From Candidatus Kaiserbacteria bacterium (GTDB taxonomy: Bacteria > Patescibacteriota > Minisyncoccia > Phycocordibacterales > UBA2100), in the NCBI GenBank assembly GCA_027066795.1, contig JAMONA010000017.1, positions 1-12,643 on the forward strand: a stretch of 12,643 nt of DNA. The letters run 5' to 3'. Numbering within the stretch: position 1 is the stretch's first letter; each line of letters opens with the position of its first letter. A program made the position numbers and the translations under genes. Positions 6,242-12,643 of the stretch are shown piece by piece. The notes beneath the pieces were generated by a model. That model saw only the letters and a program-made list of their open reading frames with translations, was not told the DNA's origin and searched no databases.

Positions 6242-7906
6242 CTACTCTTGTTCTACCTTGATTACCAAGCGGTCATTGACTTTATTACCAAGCCTGTCTT
6301 TGCATTGAATATTAAACATACTAGTATTGCGTAGTACACCTAGCGTACTACCATTATATTGTATACCTCCTCTACTCAAACTATCTGGGCCAGTAAGTAG
6401 ACAACTGTGTGCGCACGACAATTTCCACTCTAATTTTACTTTCTCTCCCCGCCAGGCATCGTCACACTCTTGCTTGCTTTGGCCCACGGCACAAGCAGGT
6501 CTTGATATTGTGGCAGGACTCATACTTAATTCAACTGAGCCAGGCTTATTATTGCAAATATCATTATAATTACTAAACACTTGTTCGTAATCTTTTCCAA
6601 TTAAATTAACAGATGCAGTTAAATTTTTGTTATTTATATAAGCTGAGTTGTCACACCAGAAACAGAAAGTGCTCTTTATCCACATACCTATACTGGAGAA
6701 CAACCCAGTACCCTCCTCTCGACTTAGGTCTATTGCACCCCCAGAACTACTGCTGCCTGAGCTAAGGCCTCCCGTGGTCGGGTTTTGCGGACGATTCCAT
6801 ATGCCATATATTTCTTGGTCTGTCAGCCCGCTTGAGTTATCAACATCTCCATAGTCGTAAAACTCCTCATTATAAATACCTTGAGAAAAATCTGCGTACT
6901 CTGTATTTGTTTGCTCACTATCGGCACTTTGGTTATTATTTGGAGTCTCGTAGACTACTCCTCCGTAGTTAATTCCATTGTCAGAAACAGCTGTAGCATA
7001 TTCTCCATCACCGTCATTTATATAATCAATATCTAATAAAATATTTTCTGTAACTAGGTCATTACTGTTTGCGTTAGTGTTTGTGTTGTCAGACGATAAG
7101 TCATCATAGGTTGAATACGGGTTACCAGTCTGTTCATTATTATCCGAGTTGCCACTCCATATGTCTACTCCATTATCATAGGTACTGTCGTTTGTATAAG
7201 TATCACCATCTATATCAGCACGAGGACCTACAAATACGCGAACCTTTGGACAGGTTGAACTACCTGATTCATTACTGGCGACGACGGTATATGTAGTGCT
7301 TACGCGTGGTGACACACTAACACTAAAGCCCTGCGCTTTACCTACACTAGGAGACACTACTATAGAAGTTGCCTTACCACCCTCTAAAAGCCACGTAAGT
7401 GTAGCTTTCTCCCCTGGTAACAATGGCAGTGAAGTACTAGCAATTAATCGTTTGCATACCGGAGGTGCTACTTTCTCTTGCCCAGACTGGTCTTGCCCAC
7501 CCTGCCCCATCATTTGCATTAGACTGTTCATAATGTCATTAATAGACTTAATAGCCCCAGCACCACCTTGTAGCTGTGTTGCTGTAGTAGCACTTGGCCA
7601 TTGCTGTCCAAGACAACACCCTACACCACTCCACTCTGTACACACGCCTGTAATTTTACCAGCTACCGGGTGCGTAGCTGAACATGGACTTGGTATTATC
7701 TTACCTTTACTGTCTCTTGCTGTACAAGACTGCGGTACGGGTATTGCCCCTGCTGGGCAACTACCTGCGTAGGCTATTGTTATGGCTGTCTGCTTCTCTT
7801 GTGAATCTTTTACAAGTTCTGAGCTTAAGCCTACACCCCCTATAATAAGCACCACTACAAATAATGGTGCAAAAAGCCTATAAAGCATGTCTAACGTCTC
7901 TTTCAT
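6242..7906 (-). CDS. Membrane-anchored Cys-rich surface protein with Ig-like modules and an Asp/Asn-rich insert
   Basis: The 554-residue product begins with a membrane anchor (about 9-28). A Cys-rich segment follows (C50, C61, C75, C89, C97, C98), then a Met/Gln/Gly linker (120-145) and an Ig-like module (150-228) with LPGEKATLTW and VSPRVSTTYTV. Residues 229-400 are very rich in Asp, Asn, Ser, Gly and Tyr, with DIDGDTYTND and NDGDGEY that could bind calcium. A second Ig-like module (about 456-554) contains WKLSCAHSCLLTGPDS. Apart from the insert, the order matches the upstream gene, pointing to an old duplication. Cell-surface location is inferred; no enzymatic motif is seen. I chose ATG 7906, 2 nt after the upstream stop. 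An in-frame ATG at 7966 would overlap the upstream gene by 58 nt and place a charged tail before the anchor. Confidence 0.72.
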   Translation of the reverse strand: MKETLDMLYRLFAPLFVVVLIIGGVGLSSELVKDSQEKQTAITIAYAGSCPAGAIPVPQSCTARDSKGKIIPSPCSATHPVAGKITGVCTEWSGVGCCLGQQWPSATTATQLQGGAGAIKSINDIMNSLMQMMGQGGQDQSGQEKVAPPVCKRLIASTSLPLLPGEKATLTWLLEGGKATSIVVSPSVGKAQGFSVSVSPRVSTTYTVVASNESGSSTCPKVRVFVGPRADIDGDTYTNDSTYDNGVDIWSGNSDNNEQTGNPYSTYDDLSSDNTNTNANSNDLVTENILLDIDYINDGDGEYATAVSDNGINYGGVVYETPNNNQSADSEQTNTEYADFSQGIYNEEFYDYGDVDNSSGLTDQEIYGIWNRPQNPTTGGLSSGSSSSGGAIDLSREEGTGLFSSIGMWIKSTFCFWCDNSAYINNKNLTASVNLIGKDYEQVFSNYNDICNNKPGSVELSMSPATISRPACAVGQSKQECDDAWRGEKVKLEWKLSCAHSCLLTGPDSLSRGGIQYNGSTLGVLRNTSMFNIQCKDRLGNKVNDRLVIKVEQE

Positions 7907-7908
7907 AT

Positions 7909-9495
7909 TTATATAACTGTTACTGTTATCTCTTTTATTGGTAAGTCTTTTTTGTCCGCTATGCAACTCAATCTAAACGTACTTGTCTGTAGCATGCGCC
8001 CAGTTACGCTGCCCTTATTGCCATACTCTTTAAAGCCATCTGGGCCAGTTATAGTACAGTTATCTGTGTTGTAACCACGCCAAGATATAGTCACTGTCTC
8101 ACCACCGGCAACCTCGTTCTTGTTAGCAGCTATGCGTGCCAAAGGAGTGCCGTCACCTTGTACATTAGCATTACCATCTCTTACCTCTATCTTGCAAGAG
8201 TTACGAGCCAACTCTTTATTAAGAGAGTCCTTGCAACGCACAACAAACGTACTAGTTACCCCCAGGCGCACCCTAGCTGAGCCACTCGTCTTGCCTTTTG
8301 TTGAAAATTCTGGTAACTCAGTACTAGAGCCCGTACTCTCTGTTGAACCTTTTGGACATTGCCATAAAACTATGCCTATACCGCCGTTATCAACCCTACT
8401 TGGTGAGCATTTTATAGTCGACGTGGATTGTACTAAGTCTTGCTGATATGTATCATTGTCATACGTACCTGCCACCTCAGCACCTGCCACACTTATAGTT
8501 ATGGCACTACACTTTGCGTAGCCATTTTCATTATCCATTTGGAGTATATAGGTTGTTGTCTCTCTTGGAGAGACTTTGATAGTACCTCCTCGTGGGTCCA
8601 CCCTACCGATACGTGGTGAGATGTATGCAGACCTTGAGTAAGCTAACGACCACTGCAATGTGGTACTCTCTCCTGGCCTTATAGTACTGCTAGATACTGA
8701 AAACACTTTACACTCTGGTTTAGGTTTTGTGCGAGTATTTTGACGTTGACTATTGCGCTCGGCTGATTTACATTGCTTGTAAGCTTGGTTTCCAGTCCAC
8801 ATACTTGTAAGTGAACCTAATATAGACTGATTGCCTTGGTTTTGATTAAGAAATCTCTGGCAATTTGCAGAGCCTCCTTGTTGTTGTGGTTGCTGAGTTA
8901 AAGACTTCATCATTTGACTAAGGTCTCCTTGCCCACCACTGGAGCCAGCAGATGTAGTTGCGTTAGGCTGTGCTGAGCCACCGGTAGTTGCTGGTTTATT
9001 AAAATCTTTAGGAGCCTTAGGCTTATATCCTGGGATTGGAGTCTTATCACCGCTTGGCATATACCCGGGCTTTATCTTACACTCGACACCTGGCGTCGGA
9101 CCCTTAGAGGCTTGATTCTTTACAATGTTCTTTATATCTAGGTCAAACTCTTCTATACACACCTGACATTTAGCATATTGAATATTAATTAATTTAACAC
9201 CTTTTTTACACACCTTACCTTTTATACTATAGGTATTCGTCTTACATTTCCTATCTTTAAGTTTTAATTTACCGGTCTTAGGATCTGCATCATATAATAA
9301 CACTGGCTCTAAACTAGAGTTAAATGACTTACAGTATTTTCTTTGCTCTGTCTCAGTTTTTTTATCTTCATCAGCTGCAGCTTTGTTTACATCTTGCCTA
9401 ATAGTATTTGTGATACTACCAGGGACTACAGCCTCCACAGAGACTGTCAGGACACTCAATATAGCCAAGACCAGCGCAAGATATTTTACCTTCAT
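7909..9495 (-). CDS. Secreted Cys-rich surface protein with three Ig-like modules
   Basis: The 528-residue product has a signal peptide (MKVKYLALVL to SVEA, 1-22). A basic Cys-rich region follows (C55, C84, C96, CQVC at 110-113, C139), then a Pro/Gly/Gln-rich linker with QMMKSLTQQPQQQGG (194-208). Three Ig-like modules complete it: about 261-338 (RPGESTTLQW, VSPRETTTYIL), 358-440 (W-x-C, C-K pattern) and 452-528 (WRGYNTDNCTITGPDG). I see no enzyme motif; a structural or adhesive surface role is inferred. It is the first gene of the four-gene cluster. I chose ATG 9495 over ATG 9510 because it starts the signal peptide directly and because the TACTAT box overlaps the upstream ATG. The family cannot be named from sequence alone. 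Confidence 0.75.
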   Translation of the reverse strand: MKVKYLALVLAILSVLTVSVEAVVPGSITNTIRQDVNKAAADEDKKTETEQRKYCKSFNSSLEPVLLYDADPKTGKLKLKDRKCKTNTYSIKGKVCKKGVKLINIQYAKCQVCIEEFDLDIKNIVKNQASKGPTPGVECKIKPGYMPSGDKTPIPGYKPKAPKDFNKPATTGGSAQPNATTSAGSSGGQGDLSQMMKSLTQQPQQQGGSANCQRFLNQNQGNQSILGSLTSMWTGNQAYKQCKSAERNSQRQNTRTKPKPECKVFSVSSSTIRPGESTTLQWSLAYSRSAYISPRIGRVDPRGGTIKVSPRETTTYILQMDNENGYAKCSAITISVAGAEVAGTYDNDTYQQDLVQSTSTIKCSPSRVDNGGIGIVLWQCPKGSTESTGSSTELPEFSTKGKTSGSARVRLGVTSTFVVRCKDSLNKELARNSCKIEVRDGNANVQGDGTPLARIAANKNEVAGGETVTISWRGYNTDNCTITGPDGFKEYGNKGSVTGRMLQTSTFRLSCIADKKDLPIKEITVTVI

Positions 9496-9501
9496 ACCTA
9501 T

Positions 9502-9507
9502 ATAGTA
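9502..9507 (-). promoter_or_regulatory. Putative -10 box of the surface-protein cluster
   Basis: TACTAT on the minus strand ends 6 nt before the ATG at 9495, the same spacing seen at other unit heads in this window. No -35 match is visible; that position is occupied by one copy of a 10-bp direct repeat, which suggests an activator or repressor site. Confidence 0.45.
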
Positions 9508-9524
9508 CACTACAGTACCGCTAT

Positions 9525-9557
9525 TATGCTAAGTTATGCACAACTCATATGCTAAGT
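9525..9557 (-). repeat. 10-bp direct repeat upstream of the surface-cluster promoter
   Basis: ACTTAGCATA (minus strand) occurs at 9525-9534 and 9548-9557, 23 bp apart, about two helical turns. Relative to the predicted start the copies cover roughly -30 to -39 and -53 to -62. The farther copy overlaps the last codons and stop of holA. The layout suits a regulator binding site, but the short AT-rich repeat could be chance. Confidence 0.4.
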
Positions 9558-10189
9558 GCAAACCTCTCTAACGCATTAGCGACGCTTATACCACCTCTCC
9601 TAGCCTTATGTGGCAAAGCTGCGATGACCACGGCCACGTCCTTGAGCTCATCTTCTCTCCATTTATAGAACTGCCTTTTAACAAGCATATCTTTAACAGC
9701 CCAAAATAACATACCAGTAATACCCTCTCCTTCTATGCCACTTAGCCTGGCGTTAACTAGTACTGTCCATAGCTCTTGCTTGTTACGTGCCTTTAAGGCA
9801 TTGGCCGCACTAAATATGTTAAAGCTTGTAGCTTTCTTCTCTACTTTATACTCTGAAACCTTTTCAGCGTAACTATTAGCATGCACTAAGGTTGCCACAG
9901 GTAGTTTAGAAGCCAATAGTATACATATATGACTCGTGTCTTTTAATTTTCTAAAATCATCATCATCCCAGGCCTTATACTCATCGTCGAGATTATCTAA
10001 AAATATAATATAATTACTTTTAAATAGGCCTTGCGTTGCCAAGAGGGTGTCTATTGGTAGGTCTTCAAAATTATCTTGTGATACTCGTACGAGCTCTGCA
10101 TCAGGCTGCTTGCTTTGTAGGCCACTGACTAGCTTATTAGCCTTATCTCTGGCCTCAACCTCGTTAGTACCGTAGAAAACATATAACAT
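9545..10189 (-). CDS. holA: DNA polymerase III delta subunit-like protein (short CPR form)
   Basis: The 214-residue product resembles the clamp-loader delta subunit, which opens the sliding clamp at replication forks. It begins MLYVFYGTNEVEARDKA, the usual delta start (hydrophobic strand, then YG and a helix). The C-terminal part has NIFSAANALKARNKQELW, then GITGMLFWAVKDML and the ending ALERFALSI, which match the delta collar region. E. coli HolA is 343 residues, so this is much shorter. Comparable short versions are usual in CPR genomes. The ATG lies 2 nt after the polA stop, so the pair is probably co-transcribed. A TATAAT (10199-10204, minus) 9 nt upstream might also start a separate transcript. 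The gene ends with TGA. No Shine-Dalgarno sequence is seen. Confidence 0.75.
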   Translation of the reverse strand: MLYVFYGTNEVEARDKANKLVSGLQSKQPDAELVRVSQDNFEDLPIDTLLATQGLFKSNYIIFLDNLDDEYKAWDDDDFRKLKDTSHICILLASKLPVATLVHANSYAEKVSEYKVEKKATSFNIFSAANALKARNKQELWTVLVNARLSGIEGEGITGMLFWAVKDMLVKRQFYKWREDELKDVAVVIAALPHKARRGGISVANALERFALSI

Positions 10190-10191
10190 AC

Positions 10192-12603
10192 TTATACTAT
10201 TATACTATTCATATCTGCCCAATTCTTGCCTGTCTTTATGTCTACGGTGATTGGTATCTCAAAATCTGCCACACTCTCCATAACCTCTTTAAGCCCAAAC
10301 ATTATCTCTTGTATGTCGGCGTCCGAAGCGTCACCCTCAACCTCATAAATAAGCTCGTCATGCACTTGGAGTAAAAGTTTGACCTTATTTTGTAAGTTAT
10401 TACCAGTTATATACTTCTCTGTGGCTATCATCGCTAGCTTGGTAATGTCGGCGGATGTACCTTGTACTGGGGCATTCACCGCCATGCGCTCTGCAGCCGC
10501 ACGTATAAACGGCAGCTTAGACTGTAGCCCATCAAAATACCTCTTGCGCCCAAACAATGTGGTGGTGTAGCCTAGTCTAGCAGCGTCAGACTTTGTGGAG
10601 TCTATCCACTTAGCCAAACCACTAAAGCTCTCAAAATACTTATCTAGATATGCGCGAGCCTCTTTGACTGTGACTTCCTCCGTACCACCCTCTTGTAAGC
10701 TAGACCTAAGTGCATTAACACCCATACCATATAGTATGCCGAAGTTTATGACCTTAGCCCTACGACGCATCTCTGGAGTTACATTGTCCGGGCTCACGCC
10801 AAACACCTCCGCCGCGACTTTATTATGTATGTCTTCCCTATTCTTGAATACCTCTAACAACTTTTCATCTTGAGACAAGACTGCCGCACACCTAAGCTCT
10901 ACTTGCGAGTAATCTAAAGCTATAAGAGTACTACCCTGCTTAGCTATAAAACCTCCGCGCACCCTCTTGCCGTGCCTTGTCTTGGTTGGTATGTTTTGTA
11001 CATTAGGATTCTGGCTCGCCATACGCCCAGTGGTGGTACCAGACTGCAAGAACTCTGTATGAAGCCGCCCGTCCTCGCCTACCATCTTAGGTAGGTTGTC
11101 TACATATGTGCTTAAGAGCTTTTGCAGCTCTCTATAGTCAAATATCATCTCTATTATTGGACTCTCACCAACAAGCTTTTTAAGCTCTTTCTCATTAGTA
11201 CTATATTGGCCGCTTGCCGTCTTCTTTTTGGCTGTTAGACCCATCTTATCAAAAAGTACTTCACCAAGCTGCTTAGGGCTACGGATATTAAACTCTACAC
11301 CCGAGAGTTTAAAGATTTTCTTCTCTAACGCATCTAGTTCTTTATGATACTCCTTAGAGAGTTTGGTTAAATATTCAGTGTCTAAGAGTATCCCCGTTTT
11401 GCCTACTTGCTCTATTATTGGTATCAGTGGTGCTTCTATATTTTTATATACACCTTCTAGCTCCCTCTCTTTTAAGAGGGCCTCTATTTGTGTCTTGGCC
11501 TCAGCGAAACTGCTAGCACCAGTGAATTGCAATATATCGTCTAGCGTTGGGTTAGTAATGTCAGACTTTATGAGCCATAGCATTATACCCACTTGCTTAA
11601 GCTCAAGCTCATCTACAGGCTTTTGCTCACCTAGGCCTACTAAACTATCAGAACCCTCGTCTGAACCTAGTAATAACTTGGCCCTACCTATAAGGGTGCG
11701 CAGCTCAAGCTCTTGTAATAATTTAAATACGTCTTCTTTGTTTACGCTCTCTAGCCACTGTACATCTGGCAGATTGTACTCCACTGGTACGTCTCTTTTT
11801 ATGGTTGCCAACATTTTAGAGAAGTAGGCCTCGTCTTTACCCTCTATTAATAAACCTAGAGTACGAGGTGTTAGCCCAAACTTCTTAAGGCCAGGCTTAT
11901 CACTAGCGTCGAGCTTCTCCAGTTTTTTATATATACTATCTAGGTCGCCAAGTGTGCTTATGAGTGTAGTGGCCGTCTTCTCTCCTATACCTCTTATGCC
12001 TGGGATGTTGTCTGACGGGTCGCCGCGCAAGCCCTTGTAGTCAGGTAGCAACTCTGGTACAAATTTAAACCTCTCTAACACAGCTTTTTCGTCATACATT
12101 ATAGTGTCTTTAACACCTTTCTTAAGAGTGTACACCTGCACCTGTTTACCATTTACTAGTTGCATCGTGTCCATATCTCCAGAGGCTATTACTATGTTTA
12201 GCTTTTTATTACCCTTCTGCTGCTCTACTATTGTGCCTAGTAAGTCATCAGCCTCGTAGCCCTCCATCTCATATATTGGTATATTAAATGCTTTAAATAT
12301 GTCTCTGCTACGGATTATCTGTGCCACTAGTGCCTCATCACTCTTCTTACGACTACCTTTATAATCTTTAAAAATCTCGTGGCGGAAGGTTGGCTTAGGC
12401 AAGTCAAAACAAGCCGCTACGTAGTCTGGCTTTACATCTTTCATAATATTTACAAGCATGGCGACTATGCCGTATAGGGCACCAGTAGGCTCGCCGCTAC
12501 TACTGCTAAAGTCAGGCAGAGCGTGGTAGGCACGATGTATTATAGCGTGCGCGTCTAGTAACACTAAAGTCTTTTTAGTCTTCTTCTTTGTGTCTTTTGC
12601 CAT
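10192..12603 (-). CDS. polA: DNA polymerase I lacking a recognisable proofreading exonuclease
   Basis: The 803-residue enzyme fills gaps and removes RNA primers in replication and repair. The N-terminal 5'-3' nuclease (about 10-305) has LVLLDAHAIIHRAYHA, EGYEADDLLG (114-123), ASGDMDTMQLV (140-150) and GLRGDPSDNIPGIRGIGEKTA (191-211). The polymerase domain (about 400-803) has TTTGRMASQNPNVQNIP (523-539), motif A DYSQVELR (564-571), motif B RRRAKVINFGILYG (613-626, Phe at 621) and motif C QVHDE (746-750). The region between (about 320-395) is short and lacks the DEDD residues of the 3'-5' exonuclease; E. coli PolA is 928 residues. It should therefore polymerise without proofreading. The start at 12603 gives the expected nuclease N-terminus plus a Lys-rich tail. 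holA follows after 2 nt. Confidence 0.95.
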   Translation of the reverse strand: MAKDTKKKTKKTLVLLDAHAIIHRAYHALPDFSSSSGEPTGALYGIVAMLVNIMKDVKPDYVAACFDLPKPTFRHEIFKDYKGSRKKSDEALVAQIIRSRDIFKAFNIPIYEMEGYEADDLLGTIVEQQKGNKKLNIVIASGDMDTMQLVNGKQVQVYTLKKGVKDTIMYDEKAVLERFKFVPELLPDYKGLRGDPSDNIPGIRGIGEKTATTLISTLGDLDSIYKKLEKLDASDKPGLKKFGLTPRTLGLLIEGKDEAYFSKMLATIKRDVPVEYNLPDVQWLESVNKEDVFKLLQELELRTLIGRAKLLLGSDEGSDSLVGLGEQKPVDELELKQVGIMLWLIKSDITNPTLDDILQFTGASSFAEAKTQIEALLKERELEGVYKNIEAPLIPIIEQVGKTGILLDTEYLTKLSKEYHKELDALEKKIFKLSGVEFNIRSPKQLGEVLFDKMGLTAKKKTASGQYSTNEKELKKLVGESPIIEMIFDYRELQKLLSTYVDNLPKMVGEDGRLHTEFLQSGTTTGRMASQNPNVQNIPTKTRHGKRVRGGFIAKQGSTLIALDYSQVELRCAAVLSQDEKLLEVFKNREDIHNKVAAEVFGVSPDNVTPEMRRRAKVINFGILYGMGVNALRSSLQEGGTEEVTVKEARAYLDKYFESFSGLAKWIDSTKSDAARLGYTTTLFGRKRYFDGLQSKLPFIRAAAERMAVNAPVQGTSADITKLAMIATEKYITGNNLQNKVKLLLQVHDELIYEVEGDASDADIQEIMFGLKEVMESVADFEIPITVDIKTGKNWADMNSIIV

Positions 12604-12610
12604 TATTTAT

Positions 12611-12619
12611 ATTGTACCA
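12611..12619 (-). promoter_or_regulatory. Putative extended -10 promoter of polA-holA
   Basis: On the minus strand TGG (12617-12619) precedes TACAAT (12611-12616), which ends 7 nt before the polA ATG. A weak -35 (TTCTTA) may lie about 18 nt upstream. A leaderless transcript is predicted. The remaining bases to the window edge show no gene. Confidence 0.5.
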
Positions 12620-12643
12620 TGGCATGTACTTTTATAAGAACCT

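Noticed and set aside
7296..7772. Plus-strand open frame of 158 codons rich in Cys and Pro
   Set aside because: It is a shadow of the Cys-rich surface protein on the other strand.
7907..7966. N-terminal extension of the second surface protein to an ATG at 7966
   Set aside because: It would overlap the upstream gene by 58 nt and put a polar segment before the membrane anchor; ATG 7906 gives a normal anchor and the tight spacing typical of the cluster.
9496..9520. GTAC-containing inverted repeat as a holA terminator
   Set aside because: The stem is only about 4-5 bp with no T run and overlaps the promoter of the next gene.
9545..9547. Possible recoded UGA at the end of holA
   Set aside because: The C-terminus ending ALERFALSI matches the family end, read-through would add only six residues, and no gene has an in-frame TGA.
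1..12643. CRISPR arrays, insertion sequences or prophage
   Set aside because: No spaced repeat series, transposase or terminal inverted repeats were seen; the phage-like domain is part of a chromosomal surface-gene cluster.

Overview
The window reads as a chromosomal segment of a Candidate Phyla Radiation (Patescibacteria) bacterium, most likely a Parcubacteria-type lineage. Four things support this. The genes are densely packed and often separated by only 1-4 nt. PolA lacks a recognisable proofreading exonuclease. The DNA polymerase III delta-like protein and the Mur ligase are both short. Exported proteins carry Ig-like modules of a kind common in these genomes. TGA ends holA and never interrupts a gene, so nothing suggests the recoded UGA of Gracilibacteria/Absconditabacteria. 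The assignment is inferred from gene content; no 16S gene is present.

Layout. Left part (1-3488): the 3' end of an unidentified gene, tRNA-Arg(GCG), a hairpin terminator shared with convergent rpsT, then a divergent promoter region serving rpsT (-) and ruvA (+). ruvA is followed after 4 nt by a Mur-ligase (MurE-like) gene. Next come a membrane-anchored, cysteine-containing protein with lamin-tail-like features and tRNA-Lys(TTT). Middle (3495-9495, minus strand): four tightly spaced genes for large exported proteins. The first two are Cys-rich surface proteins. The third has a phage lysozyme/transglycosylase-like domain. The fourth is a VanY-type D,D-carboxypeptidase. All four end in related Ig-like modules. 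Right part (9545-12603, minus strand): holA-like and polA, 2 nt apart, transcribed toward the surface cluster.

How they work together. polA/holA and ruvA are replication and repair genes. The Mur ligase builds peptidoglycan precursors. The four-gene cluster probably forms a cell-surface module that binds and remodels peptidoglycan, because two of its members carry wall-cutting domains attached to the same adhesive-looking modules as the other two. This module is the best candidate for an undescribed system here; its function is inferred from architecture only.

Regulation. No gene shows a clear Shine-Dalgarno sequence. At five transcription-unit heads (ruvA, the lamin-tail-like gene, the carboxypeptidase, the first surface gene, polA) a -10 box lies only 6-7 nt before the ATG, three times with a TGG extension. 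This predicts leaderless mRNAs. A 10-bp direct repeat lies just upstream of the surface-cluster promoter.
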